A stretch of 64,000 bases of DNA, from assembly GCA_965215855.1 (NCBI GenBank), contig CBDCER010000003.1, positions 186,001 through 250,000 of the forward strand. The letters run 5' to 3'. The notes under the pieces are model-generated. The model was given only the letters and a program-made list of their open reading frames with translations, was not told the DNA's origin and did not search any database. The position numbers and the translations under genes are program-made. The stretch comes from J027 sp965215855. GTDB taxonomy: Bacteria; Chloroflexota; Anaerolineae; Aggregatilineales; J027. Shown here piece after piece: positions 42,877 through 51,739 of the stretch (position 1 is the stretch's first letter; every line of letters starts with the position of its first letter).

Positions 42877-44325
42877 TTAAGATTCGCTATCCTGGCCGAG
42901 TTGTAGCTCAATTGCTGTATAAGGCACACGCAATGCCTTCCCCAATTCGCGAGCCGTCGTCTGCAAAATTTCATCCATATCTGTCGCCGTCTCAATCTGG
43001 CGGGAGATATTACTTAATAACTGTTCATGCCGGGTAGTGCGATCCAACGTCTCAAACAACCGGGCATTATTGAGTGCCGCCGAAATCTGGGTCGCTGTCA
43101 CTTCCAAAATGGCATACAAGTCATCAGTGAAAAATTCCACCTGATCACTCTGCACATCCAAGACCCCCAACAACTGGTTACGGGCCACTAGTGCAATCGC
43201 TGCCTCCGAGCGAGTGTCAGGCAATAAGGGGTGCGCCAGGAAGTCCGGCGACCTCACAACATCGTTAACGACCACACCATACATGGATCGCCCAGCGCGT
43301 GCCACAATACTACCGAGATTATTCAATTCAATTGAGCGTTTCTCGGCTACCATCAACTCACCAATATAGCCCGCCCCAGATGTCAGCACCAAGCGGTCTC
43401 CAACCTCATTCAGCAAATAGATGTGAGCATGGTACAGACCAAATCGCTCTTTCACGAGGTCTACCACATCTTGCAGTAGGACATCAATATTCAAAATGGC
43501 GGCAATACGGCTCGTAATATCGACCACGGTCTGCAAATCGCGAGTACGAGATTCTACTGCGCCTTCAAGTCCGCCAACCACCGATTCAACTTGTCCGGCC
43601 ATCTGATTGAGAACAGTACCGACTTGTGCCATTTCTGTGAATGTCTTTGTGGTAGCTCGTGCGGCATAATTTCCTGTTGCATATTCCTGTGCGGTTAATT
43701 GCAAACTATTGAGGCCCGCAGTAATACGGTAGAATAACCAACCTAAAACAACCACAACCACCACAATCAGGCCTAATAGCAACCCCAAAATCCTCTCGGT
43801 CCGTTGCTCGGCCTGTTCCACATTAAACTCAAGTCCTCGATCTAAACGATCAGCGTAGCTAAACAAAAGAGTTGCTTGGGTAGAAACATCCGACAGAAAC
43901 TCACTATTGGCCTGACTGGAATCAGTGGTAAGCATCAACAGCATTGCCCGATATCGGCTCCAAGTAGCATCCATATCGTCTAGAATAGGCAATAGGAGAT
44001 TATCTTCAAGTACAGTAGAGTCTTGTTCGCCTTCTCCAATTCGGAAAGTTTCCTGTGTTGTATCAAAAGACGAAACACCATCATTGAGTCTGGCGATGAT
44101 AGATTGCTGTTGTTCCTCGGTTTCAGCACTATTAAGCCGGTATGCCAGTTCTGAAAGCACAAAAACATTGGCACGTTGCACCGATGCCCTATTCAAGAGA
44201 TTCTGGGATTCATTTAGTTGATTGTTAGCACGTAACAACAGGAATACAGCCACAGCCAGAATAACTATCCCAGCCACAGTTAATATGATCGTTTGAACTA
44301 CAAATGAATTGAACCATTGTCGCAT
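42877..44325 (-). CDS. Membrane sensor with HAMP and GAF, no kinase
   Basis: 482 residues: TM1 (~10-30), a helical outside or periplasmic-side domain (~31-190) of four-helix-bundle type, TM2 (~194-216), HAMP (~217-270) and one GAF domain (~285-440) with YHAHIYLLNEVGD...AGYIGE...LLPDTRSEAAIAL...GVLDVQSDQVEFF. The end repeats the tail of the neighbouring sensor (ATDMDEILQTTARELGKALRVPYTAIELQLGQ). The gene stops 19 bp before the dCache sensor starts, so the two are very likely one operon. As with its neighbour, no output domain can be seen. Confidence 0.75.
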   Translation of the reverse strand: MRQWFNSFVVQTIILTVAGIVILAVAVFLLLRANNQLNESQNLLNRASVQRANVFVLSELAYRLNSAETEEQQQSIIARLNDGVSSFDTTQETFRIGEGEQDSTVLEDNLLLPILDDMDATWSRYRAMLLMLTTDSSQANSEFLSDVSTQATLLFSYADRLDRGLEFNVEQAEQRTERILGLLLGLIVVVVVVLGWLFYRITAGLNSLQLTAQEYATGNYAARATTKTFTEMAQVGTVLNQMAGQVESVVGGLEGAVESRTRDLQTVVDITSRIAAILNIDVLLQDVVDLVKERFGLYHAHIYLLNEVGDRLVLTSGAGYIGELMVAEKRSIELNNLGSIVARAGRSMYGVVVNDVVRSPDFLAHPLLPDTRSEAAIALVARNQLLGVLDVQSDQVEFFTDDLYAILEVTATQISAALNNARLFETLDRTTRHEQLLSNISRQIETATDMDEILQTTARELGKALRVPYTAIELQLGQDSES

Positions 44326-44348
44326 GGCACGCTATCCTTTAGTTACTG

Positions 44349-45239
44349 CTATGCTGCGGTTTGTGTTTTCTCATCTGGATTTGGTTGTGGTAGAAAAACA
44401 CTGAGTACCAACAACAATACCCCACCGACTGCCAACAGAATAGGAACATACTGAGTCATCCATCGATAAGTGTTCAGCTGTGAGCCGACCTCGTTGACAC
44501 GACGCTGCACACTATCACCGGAACTATACACCGCCCAACGCCCGTAAGCCGAGAGATTCTCACGGGTTTCGGAGTTCACATAGTATTCACGGGGACAAAC
44601 CTCATTGAGCTTCACATTCTCTCCAGTGACTGGCTCAATCCAATAGTCTACATGCACATCATAACATACAACGGCTGTGCCTTCTTCAATCAGTTCGTCA
44701 GCGACATAAACCTCTGTTTCATCAAGAACGTCAGCCTCGAAGACAAAGTGATAGGTCAGCAAGTCGCCAATCATCTCTTCGCCCACGAATTCGAAATCCA
44801 TCAGGCCATAGTAGCTATCGAAAATATTATATCCCTGCTTCTCTACATTGCGCGGGAATACATAGTAGTAATCTGACAATTCTTCACGCGTATGTTTGCC
44901 GGTTTGTGGATCTACTGTAATAAAATCCTCATACGAGTAAACCGGTTCTCCAGTCAGTGGATCTACCTCTGTATAGTCAATGTTTACCGCTACGCTCTCG
45001 TCAGTCACATTATCTTGTGCAACAGTTTGTGATATTGACGAGGCAACGGCTTCATCATTCTCTACTGGTGTATCGAAGATGGATTCATCTTCTACTTCCT
45101 GAACCACTGATCCCAGGTTCTCATAATTCCATTCCCAGTCAGATGATAGCCGTTGTTCCCAACCTGGGCTTATTGCAAATTTCCAAATGCCAGCGCCAAT
45201 GAGTAGAGCAGCTCCGACGATTAACAGTAGCCTTTTCAT
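44349..45239 (-). CDS. DUF3068-like two-helix membrane protein
   Basis: 296 residues from ATG 45239 (MKRLLLIVGAALL), which has AGGAAGG upstream; an earlier in-frame start at 45344 would put 35 odd residues before the signal. One membrane helix lies at the N-terminus (~3-21) and one near the C-terminus (~262-283), with a ~235-residue beta-rich outside domain between (PVYSYEDFITVDPQTGKHT, YHFVFEADVLDETEVY, CYDVHVDYWIEPVTGENV). The two-helix frame and the repeated polar beta strands resemble the DUF3068/PorA-like family known mostly from actinobacteria. Its role is unknown. It stands at the head of the sensor-gene run and may share its transcript. Confidence 0.6.
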   Translation of the reverse strand: MKRLLLIVGAALLIGAGIWKFAISPGWEQRLSSDWEWNYENLGSVVQEVEDESIFDTPVENDEAVASSISQTVAQDNVTDESVAVNIDYTEVDPLTGEPVYSYEDFITVDPQTGKHTREELSDYYYVFPRNVEKQGYNIFDSYYGLMDFEFVGEEMIGDLLTYHFVFEADVLDETEVYVADELIEEGTAVVCYDVHVDYWIEPVTGENVKLNEVCPREYYVNSETRENLSAYGRWAVYSSGDSVQRRVNEVGSQLNTYRWMTQYVPILLAVGGVLLLVLSVFLPQPNPDEKTQTAA

Positions 45240-45548
45240 TACGTGTATATACCTTCCTGAATTTATCACGCTTGCAAAAAACAGCGTGAGATTTAATGGT
45301 CTTAATTGTTTTGACAGGGTGATTTTGATACAGGTCAAAACCATGCGTTTTTGTCATAAACACCGGGGGAGCGTTCGGTTTCTTCAAAACATGACCAAGT
45401 CCTGATAGCTTTCCCGCTATCATTTTAGAGTAGCCAAATCCTAAACCCCACTGTCGCTTTATCAAGTTAATTCTACACCAATTTAGTGTAAATTTTACCG
45501 CAATTTATGAATAATATCCTAAAAATTGAGTGAGTAGCATTACTCCCG
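45240..45548. other. Divergent intergenic region with inverted repeats
   Basis: A 402-bp A/T-rich gap lies between divergent genes. It contains three perfect inverted repeats: TCACGCT/AGCGTGA (45266-45289), TTTTGAC/GTCAAAA (45309-45340, 18-base centre) and TGATAGC/GCTATCA (45403-45422) followed by TTTT. No gene or tRNA was seen. The repeats could be operators or transcript-end hairpins. Confidence 0.4.
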
Positions 45549-45577
45549 TTGATTTCAATTATATCTTAACTTATATT
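45549..45577 (+). promoter_or_regulatory. Promoter of the unknown 205-residue protein gene
   Basis: TTGATT (45549-45554), 17 bases and TATATT (45572-45577). A GAGGG ribosome site follows before ATG 45642. Confidence 0.55.
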
Positions 45578-45641
45578 GAAAATACAATAGCCATCTGACC
45601 AGGCCAACAGGGCAGGATTCCGTAAAATTGAGGGTTGAAAC

Positions 45642-46259
45642 ATGGACACACTGCAACAAGCTATCGACGACGGTAAAGCTTTCATTACAACCACTCGCGC
45701 CAAAATGGAGCGTCTTGTTGAAGACTTTGCCGATGGTCGGCTGAATCGTGAGCAATTTCAGGCGTTGTATGAACGTTATCAAAAGCAGATCAATGGCGTC
45801 AAAAATCTGTTGGCCGAGACAGACCCTACCCACTGGCAAGATGCTATTGGGGGCGAGCATACCATCGACATTCGCAGCCGCCTAATGGCAAAAGCCGTCG
45901 GTATGTTGATATTCATTAACCATGACTTACGACATCTCGACACTTTGGGGCAACCCGTTCTATCACCAGTACATATCTATGATATTTTGGAACACATCCC
46001 AGAACAGGCTGCCAATGGTATCTATGAAGCTGTCACCGAAATTCCGCGCAAGGGCTGGATATTGGTAATGCGTGGCGAACTGACTACCGTCATTCTCTTG
46101 TTTTCACGAGAACCAACCTTTGATCAACGAGCCACCATCCGCCAGTTACTGACAGATTTTGAACATGCCAATGCCGCATTACTGAAGCGACCCGACATAA
46201 CGACAGACCAACTAGCAATGCCCTTCCAGGTTTTGATTCGGCGTGCCGGACGGCATTAA
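45642..46259 (+). CDS. Unknown cytoplasmic protein
   Basis: 205 residues, no family recognised. Residues 1-60 are charged and helical, likely coiled coil (FITTTRAKMERLVEDFADGR; FQALYERYQKQING). The middle has a hydrophobic strand-helix unit (MAKAVGMLIFINHDL). The second half looks like an alpha/beta sensor-type fold (GWILVMRGELTTVILLFSREPT). The gene has its own promoter and a GAGGG site nine bases before ATG, and it is convergent with the CpaE-like gene across a shared terminator. The late fold faintly recalls roadblock-type or PAS-like modules, but that is only an impression. Confidence 0.55.
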   Translation: MDTLQQAIDDGKAFITTTRAKMERLVEDFADGRLNREQFQALYERYQKQINGVKNLLAETDPTHWQDAIGGEHTIDIRSRLMAKAVGMLIFINHDLRHLDTLGQPVLSPVHIYDILEHIPEQAANGIYEAVTEIPRKGWILVMRGELTTVILLFSREPTFDQRATIRQLLTDFEHANAALLKRPDITTDQLAMPFQVLIRRAGRH

Positions 46260-46261
46260 CA

Positions 46262-46290
46262 AAAAAGCTGGCCTGAGCCAGCTCTTTATT
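46262..46290. terminator. Bidirectional terminator
   Basis: Perfect stem AGCTGGC-CTGA-GCCAGCT (46266-46283). On the minus strand six T residues follow (complement of 46261-46266), and on the plus strand CTTTATT follows. It serves both convergent genes. Confidence 0.85.
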
Positions 46291-46291
46291 C

Positions 46292-47536
46292 CTAATTTCC
46301 AAACAATCCCAATAATCCGCGTTTGGTATCCTGCGTTGAGACTTCCTCCATCACCTCGCCTTGTTGCAACATTTGTTTCAATCCCTGGGTAAACATCAAT
46401 ACCTCTTTCCCCGGTGATTGTCGAGCATTGACAAGAACTGGCACACCCCGATTAAGCGAATCCAGCATTTGTTTTTCTGCTGAGGGGACAAGCGCACGAA
46501 TTTGCAATTTCAAAGTTTGGCTGATCTTCTCCGGATCAAGCGCCCCAGCCCGTTTATCAGTGGGAACTTTGTTCATCACAAAGACGACTTTACTCATTTC
46601 AAATTCTGGGAATTGCTCGAACAAGTCCAGCACCACACGCACATTTCGTGCGCTGGGCAACGTCGGCACACCAACGATAATCAACACATCCGCCATATCC
46701 ACTAATGTTAGTGAGACATCGTCGAGATGTAACGACGTATCGACCACTACATAACCAAACCGCTCCGCCATCGCATTAATAATCGCCTCGACAGCTTTGG
46801 GGCGCACAAAATCGGCATCCTGGGGTTTTTGTGGTCCAGCCAACACCCGCAGGCCCGTACCATGTGTTGCCAGTACGTTTTCGATCAAGTCCGGATCCAG
46901 ATCATCAGCTGCTTTCGCCAGATCAACAATATTCCGATCATTGCGAATTGCCAAATGAACCGCGACATCGCCGAATTGCAGATTCGCATCCACCAATACA
47001 GTCCGGTGATGCTCATCCATTAATCCATTAGCGACATTTACGGCCATGGTGGTCACGCCAGCTCCACCCTGTGGACTGTAAACCACAATAACCTTGCCAC
47101 GTTTCTGCGGCTGGATTGTTTGAGTCTTTTTCGCGTCGAATAATTCACGATCAATCTTCTGGACCTGGGCAGCAGCGTGACGCACTGTCGAATATAATTC
47201 ATCTGCCGACGGTGGCTTCGGCAAGAAATCCTTTGCACCCACCCGCATTGCCCGGCGGATATAGTCTTTATCACTTTGCACCGAAATCATAACAACGGAA
47301 GCTGGCACAAGCTTGGTGATCTGCTCAGTGGCCTCAATACCGTCCATATCTGGCATATTGATGTCCATTAAGATGACATCAGGGCGCAACTCTTCTACCA
47401 CTTCAATGGCTTCTGCACCTGTTGTCGCAAAGCCGACGACTTCCATATCTGGCTCAAATGACAACAGCCGTGCCAATCCTTCCCGGCCTTCCAGCACATC
47501 ATCCACAATCATGATGCGAATTTTCTCTTGGCTCAT
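46292..47536 (-). CDS. CpaE/TadZ-like protein: receiver domain plus ParA-type ATPase
   Basis: 414 residues from ATG 47536, chosen because GAGGAG stands ten bases upstream and the receiver starts at once. Residues ~5-125 are a receiver domain (IVDD, phospho-acceptor Asp58 in ILMDINMPDMDG, Lys in FLPKPP). Residues ~145-400 form a MinD/ParA-type ATPase with the TadZ-like deviant P-loop SPQGGAGVTT, in which the usual Lys is replaced as in other CpaE/TadZ proteins. VLVDANLQFGDVAVHL and VVVDTSLHLDDVSLTLVDMAD follow. Such proteins place pilus machines at the cell pole or septum. No other tad/cpa pilus genes lie in the window, so the gene is an orphan here. The C-terminus ends RGLLGLFGN. Confidence 0.85.
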   Translation of the reverse strand: MSQEKIRIMIVDDVLEGREGLARLLSFEPDMEVVGFATTGAEAIEVVEELRPDVILMDINMPDMDGIEATEQITKLVPASVVMISVQSDKDYIRRAMRVGAKDFLPKPPSADELYSTVRHAAAQVQKIDRELFDAKKTQTIQPQKRGKVIVVYSPQGGAGVTTMAVNVANGLMDEHHRTVLVDANLQFGDVAVHLAIRNDRNIVDLAKAADDLDPDLIENVLATHGTGLRVLAGPQKPQDADFVRPKAVEAIINAMAERFGYVVVDTSLHLDDVSLTLVDMADVLIIVGVPTLPSARNVRVVLDLFEQFPEFEMSKVVFVMNKVPTDKRAGALDPEKISQTLKLQIRALVPSAEKQMLDSLNRGVPVLVNARQSPGKEVLMFTQGLKQMLQQGEVMEEVSTQDTKRGLLGLFGN

Positions 47537-47689
47537 TGTGATATATCTCCTCGAAAATTTGTCTCTATAGATGATTATAGACAATAGTGCCCCTGGCCGG
47601 TGCATGACCATTGTCTTATTTGTGTTGGTATTCTGAAACTAGGACAATCATTGGCAAAAGAACATGATCTTCTGCAAAATTATGCTTAA

Positions 47690-47718
47690 TTGTATCCACA
47701 TCACGCATTTTCTACACT
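47690..47718 (+). promoter_or_regulatory. Promoter of the transporter-HEAT-cNMP gene
   Basis: TTGTAT (47690-47695), 17 bases and TACACT (47713-47718), 21 bp before ATG 47740. The leader would be very short and has no clear ribosome site. Confidence 0.45.
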
Positions 47719-47739
47719 TGCGTTATCATAATTAGTGTC

Positions 47740-50700
47740 ATGAATCGACTCGAACGCGCACCCACCCCCAAAGCTGCCCTACATCTCTCACGCCTGTCGA
47801 TGAGTACATTCTTATTTTTACTCATCACTGGCTTGCTATTGTTTTGGGGCCATGCCCTGACTCTCGGCCTGCTGATAACTTATGTCAGTCTTCAATCATT
47901 CCCCCTCATATTCTTACTGGATGCTTTGCTGTGGATCATTGTGGCACAAACGCAGACTCTCCTGCAACTACGCTTCAATCATGATCAACGCTTGATCTTG
48001 GGTAACCTGGTCGGTATATTGATTATTTTAGTAGGAAAACTTGAGGGTGATTCCGAAGCAGGTCAGGCTTACGTCCTGTTTTTTCTGGCAAACCGTGTAT
48101 TCATCAATACCTTCCGCCACTATACCCTAACCTGTCTGGCCCCAGCCTATACAGCCAATCATCGTCGTCAACAATTAGCCCGGCTGATGCTCAGTTCACG
48201 GGCCATAGTTGCGATTTTGGGCGTCATTCTTCTCCCCGTGGCCTTTTTCGTCTCACAAGAAACCCTCATCAATGGATGGCTATTAAGTGCGGCTTTAACG
48301 ACCTTGCCCCTAGCCTGGTTGGGTGATATTGCCCTCTCTTCTGGCTCACGAGTTCGACTGTCCACACACACCCTTCCTCCCCAAGAAACTGCCCCGACCC
48401 TCCAGCTATGGGAAATGATTCAACCTGGTATGCGCCGCTGGCTAACCACTAGCGCCCTTAGCATCGCCATCCTCTCGACCTTAATCCTCTATCAGACCAC
48501 TTGGGTTGTGGCGCATCGCTTCTCCGAGATCACATCCTTTATCGCGTTCTTTGTATTGGTAGGGGTGGTGACAATAGCCATTACGTTGACTTTGGAACAT
48601 TGGATATTGGCTCGCTTTTTGCGCCGTCACAATGCAGGCACATTGATCAGGATTTATCCTAGCCTATTGAGCATAGCCTTGGTCAGTATTTTAGCGGTCC
48701 CCGCCCTGCTAACTGCTGCCTGGGGCGAAGCCACCCGTCGGCCTCTGCGTAAGATTATCTACGACCCGATTGAGCGTCTCGTTTACCATGCACTACCCGC
48801 TGGGGAAGGATTTCGCGCCCGGCGACTGATTTACACGATCATTGAGCCACTTGGTCAAGCAACAGCGGCGCTTACGCTAATGACTACAGTAACTATCTGG
48901 GAACAGATTGATCACCTGTTCTTGATACCGGGTTTGATTATCAGTGGACTGCTGCTGCTAGCCGTTCGACGTGTCGGGGTTGCCTATACAAAAGCCCTCA
49001 GTATCTCTCTCAGTACCGGGCCATACCATGTCTTGCGCCAGACTGCTGTTGAATGGGAATGGGGCGAACAGGCTCCTATCTACCGCATGATAGAGCGGCT
49101 CAGGGCCTACCCACCTGATGAAACCAATCGTTTATTATTAGCCGAAGTCGTTGCCCACAGCAAATTTGAAGATGGTTATGATACGCTGCGACAAATTTAT
49201 CTGGATAGCCCAACATCATTACAAATCGAATTATTGCCGTTGATTATCAATAGTTGGCCCGACAAATGCACCCAATCCGAAAGCCGAGAACTGATCTTTG
49301 CCGCACTGGAAAACGAAGATTCCACTTTGCGTGGTCAGGCGTTGCGCCTCATCGCCGCCTATCCACAACTCGACCCCGAATATCAGCTTGCTCGCTTCCT
49401 CATTGACCCTGAACCGGATATCGTAGTCATTGCCGCTTCAATCCTATTACATCATCCCAACCCTCGTATTAGCCAATCGGCCCGCGCCCAGCTAGGTTGG
49501 CTGGCGAAAGATAATCGCGTTTCCATACGAGTTGCAGCGGTGCAAGCGTTAATTAACAATAGCCTTAATGTATTTGGAGAACGGATCAAACCCCTAAATA
49601 TCACAGCCTATTTGCAAGATACCGCTACCCGTGTGCGTGAAGCCGCCCTGGCCGCCGCGACCACAGAACAACTGATTGAAGCTACGCTTGATGCGTCAGC
49701 CAAAGTTCGGACTACTGCGGCCCTTTACCTCCGCGAACGCCGTTTCCGGGGCGCATACCGCAGCCTCCTGGCAACATTTCATCAACTTGAACACAACCTT
49801 CAGACTGCCGAAACGGTGCAGATACGGGCTAACCTACACTATTGGCGTCTACTGGCAGCACTGACCATTTCCAATCGGCGGGCTGGTCGCAAACGCATGT
49901 CTCTTGCTCTCCAGCGTGGTTTCGAGCAACTGACTCTGCTCGATACTATCATCCTTATCCTGCGTGAACAACGGCAGGCCGTTCTGTTGCCTCTTATTCA
50001 GCAACTACAACATGATCGCGCTGATCTTTTGGAGGCGATGCTACATTATTTGAGTATTTTGATGGGCAAACGCCGCATCCAAGGAATTGTCTGGGCACTT
50101 CAGCACGAGCAGAATACAGCAGCAGCGATTCAAGACCTCCACCGTGTGATCTCACATCAATATGCTCACCAACTGTATCGGGCACTCCGAAATGAAGGTC
50201 TACCGCCCTCCAGTCAACAAAGCTTGTTGCCCAACGTCGTCTATACCATGCTGCTCAATCAAGATGATGACTGGCATTCACTATTGACTCTTTATATTTT
50301 GGAAAAACTGCCCACACGCCAGCAGGGGATCGACGAAACTACCCGCGAGCGCATCCTGGATACCTCTGCCAACAGTCAGTATGACATTATCCGCGAAGCA
50401 GCTCGGCTCATCCGACGCTCACTGGAAAGCAGTATAGAAGATAGCGATCCCGGCGCTCTGGCCCGGCTCGAAGATAAAGTAGAAGGGGTAATCATGCTCT
50501 CTACACTCGAACGTATGTTATTTCTCCGTAATGTATCTTTCTTCCGCAACCTCAGCCTGGATCAACTGCGTGTTCTGGCCCGTAACTGCGAAGAACTGAC
50601 CGCCGCTGAGAACCAACGTATCATCAAGCAAGACGACGTTGGCGATGGACTCTTTGTCATCGTTGAAGGCCAGGTTCGCATTGAGCGCCACACCCCCGAC

Positions 50701-50946
50701 GGCAAAACAACACTGCTGGGCCACATCTATGCTTCGGAAGTGTTTGGCGAGATTAGCCTGCTCGATGGTGGACTCCGTACCGCTGACATTGTGGCTGATA
50801 CTCCCGTCCTACTGCTGAGTATCCACCGCGACGCGCTGCACGCTGCTTTGGAAGACGATCCCACCATTGCTTTGACCATGCTGCATACGATGGCCCAACG
50901 CCTGCGCCGCACAACCGAATTGGTTGATCAGAAAACGGTCGATTAG
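47740..50946 (+). CDS. Membrane transporter-like protein fused to HEAT repeats and a cyclic-nucleotide-binding domain
   Basis: 1068 residues. The first ~440 hold about eleven or twelve hydrophobic helices with short loops, the layout of an MFS or ATP/ADP-carrier-like (Npt) transporter. Residues ~480-900 are alpha-helical HEAT-like repeats (for example DSTLRGQALRLIAAYP, DPEPDIVVIAASILLHHP, DTATRVREAALAAATT). The C-terminus (~933-1060) is a CRP-type cyclic-nucleotide-binding domain with FFRNLSLDQLRVLA, EGQVRIERHTPDG, GEISLLDGGLRTADIVADT and a closing helix. A similar order (carrier, HEAT, cNMP) is known in a few bacterial proteins. Transport may be gated by a cyclic nucleotide. There is no DNA-binding domain. 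The substrate is unknown. Confidence 0.7.
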   Translation: MNRLERAPTPKAALHLSRLSMSTFLFLLITGLLLFWGHALTLGLLITYVSLQSFPLIFLLDALLWIIVAQTQTLLQLRFNHDQRLILGNLVGILIILVGKLEGDSEAGQAYVLFFLANRVFINTFRHYTLTCLAPAYTANHRRQQLARLMLSSRAIVAILGVILLPVAFFVSQETLINGWLLSAALTTLPLAWLGDIALSSGSRVRLSTHTLPPQETAPTLQLWEMIQPGMRRWLTTSALSIAILSTLILYQTTWVVAHRFSEITSFIAFFVLVGVVTIAITLTLEHWILARFLRRHNAGTLIRIYPSLLSIALVSILAVPALLTAAWGEATRRPLRKIIYDPIERLVYHALPAGEGFRARRLIYTIIEPLGQATAALTLMTTVTIWEQIDHLFLIPGLIISGLLLLAVRRVGVAYTKALSISLSTGPYHVLRQTAVEWEWGEQAPIYRMIERLRAYPPDETNRLLLAEVVAHSKFEDGYDTLRQIYLDSPTSLQIELLPLIINSWPDKCTQSESRELIFAALENEDSTLRGQALRLIAAYPQLDPEYQLARFLIDPEPDIVVIAASILLHHPNPRISQSARAQLGWLAKDNRVSIRVAAVQALINNSLNVFGERIKPLNITAYLQDTATRVREAALAAATTEQLIEATLDASAKVRTTAALYLRERRFRGAYRSLLATFHQLEHNLQTAETVQIRANLHYWRLLAALTISNRRAGRKRMSLALQRGFEQLTLLDTIILILREQRQAVLLPLIQQLQHDRADLLEAMLHYLSILMGKRRIQGIVWALQHEQNTAAAIQDLHRVISHQYAHQLYRALRNEGLPPSSQQSLLPNVVYTMLLNQDDDWHSLLTLYILEKLPTRQQGIDETTRERILDTSANSQYDIIREAARLIRRSLESSIEDSDPGALARLEDKVEGVIMLSTLERMLFLRNVSFFRNLSLDQLRVLARNCEELTAAENQRIIKQDDVGDGLFVIVEGQVRIERHTPDGKTTLLGHIYASEVFGEISLLDGGLRTADIVADTPVLLLSIHRDALHAALEDDPTIALTMLHTMAQRLRRTTELVDQKTVD

Positions 50947-50979
50947 ACTCAGGAATCATAAACACTGAAGCATTTCAAC

Positions 50980-51013
50980 TGTAATGTTTTCGTAATGCCA
51001 ACACAGGTATAAT
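50980..51013 (+). promoter_or_regulatory. Pho-box-like direct repeat and promoter of the two-component operon
   Basis: Two 7-base direct repeats, TGTAATG (50980-50986) and CGTAATG (50991-50997), are separated by TTTT, giving the 11-bp period of PhoB/OmpR-family sites. They end 10 bp before TATAAT (51008-51013), the same spacing as in E. coli pho promoters where the box replaces a -35. The start expected ~7 bases after the -10 falls on the A of ATG 51020, so the message may be leaderless. Autoregulation is inferred. Confidence 0.55.
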
Positions 51014-51019
51014 GAGGGC

Positions 51020-51739
51020 ATGAGTACACAACAAACTATCTTAGTCGTTGATGACGAAGCTACCATCCGTGAGGTAGTTCGCAAATACCTGGAATTGGAA
51101 GACTTCATCGTTATCGAGGCTGATACCGGTACACGCGCCTTGGACATCCTGGCTGAACAGCGCCCTGATTTGGTTGTGCTGGACATTATGCTACCGGGCA
51201 TTGATGGTCTCTCACTGGCTCGCTCGCTGCGGAGAGAATCAGGCTATACACCGCTGGCCGTGGATGGCGATATTCCGATTGTTATGCTCACTGCCCGCAA
51301 GAGTGAAGTAGACCGGCTGGAGGGGTTCGAGTTAGGAGCCGATGATTATGTGGTCAAACCCTTCAGTCCCCGCGAATTGGTAGCCCGTATCAAAGCTGTC
51401 CTCCGCCGCGCTAATCCTGCGGAGAAAACCGAGCAACCGCTGGAGTTCCCTGACATCAGCATCGACCCCACCACCCGCACGGTCCTGGTTCGCGGCGAGA
51501 CTGCTTCCCTGACTGCTAAAGAGTTTGATTTACTCTGGTTTCTGGCTCGCCACCCGCGCCAGGTCTTTTCGCGCACGCAATTGCTCGATAAAGTGTGGGG
51601 ATACGAATTCTATGGTGACGAAAGTACCATCACGGTGCATGTTCGCCGTCTGCGCGAGAAAATCGAACAGGATGCCAGCCACCCGGCTCATATCCAGACG
51701 GTGTGGGGTGTGGGCTATAAATTCGATCCAGGAGCATAA
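51020..51739 (+). CDS. OmpR/PhoB-family response regulator
   Basis: 239 residues. The receiver domain (~1-130) has VVDDEA, phospho-acceptor Asp54 in VVLDIMLPGIDG, VMLTA and the Lys in YVVKPFSPREL. A small insert (GYTPLAVDGD) sits before strand 4, where most family members have none. The winged-helix DNA-binding domain (~145-239) has LTAKEFDLLWFLARHPRQVFSRTQLLDKVWG, STITVHVRRLREKIE and TVWGVGYKF. The stop codon overlaps the start of the kinase gene (TAATG). The adjacent Pho-box-like repeat fits a PhoB-type protein that controls its own operon, but no phosphate-uptake genes are near to confirm phosphate as the signal. Confidence 0.92.
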   Translation: MSTQQTILVVDDEATIREVVRKYLELEDFIVIEADTGTRALDILAEQRPDLVVLDIMLPGIDGLSLARSLRRESGYTPLAVDGDIPIVMLTARKSEVDRLEGFELGADDYVVKPFSPRELVARIKAVLRRANPAEKTEQPLEFPDISIDPTTRTVLVRGETASLTAKEFDLLWFLARHPRQVFSRTQLLDKVWGYEFYGDESTITVHVRRLREKIEQDASHPAHIQTVWGVGYKFDPGA

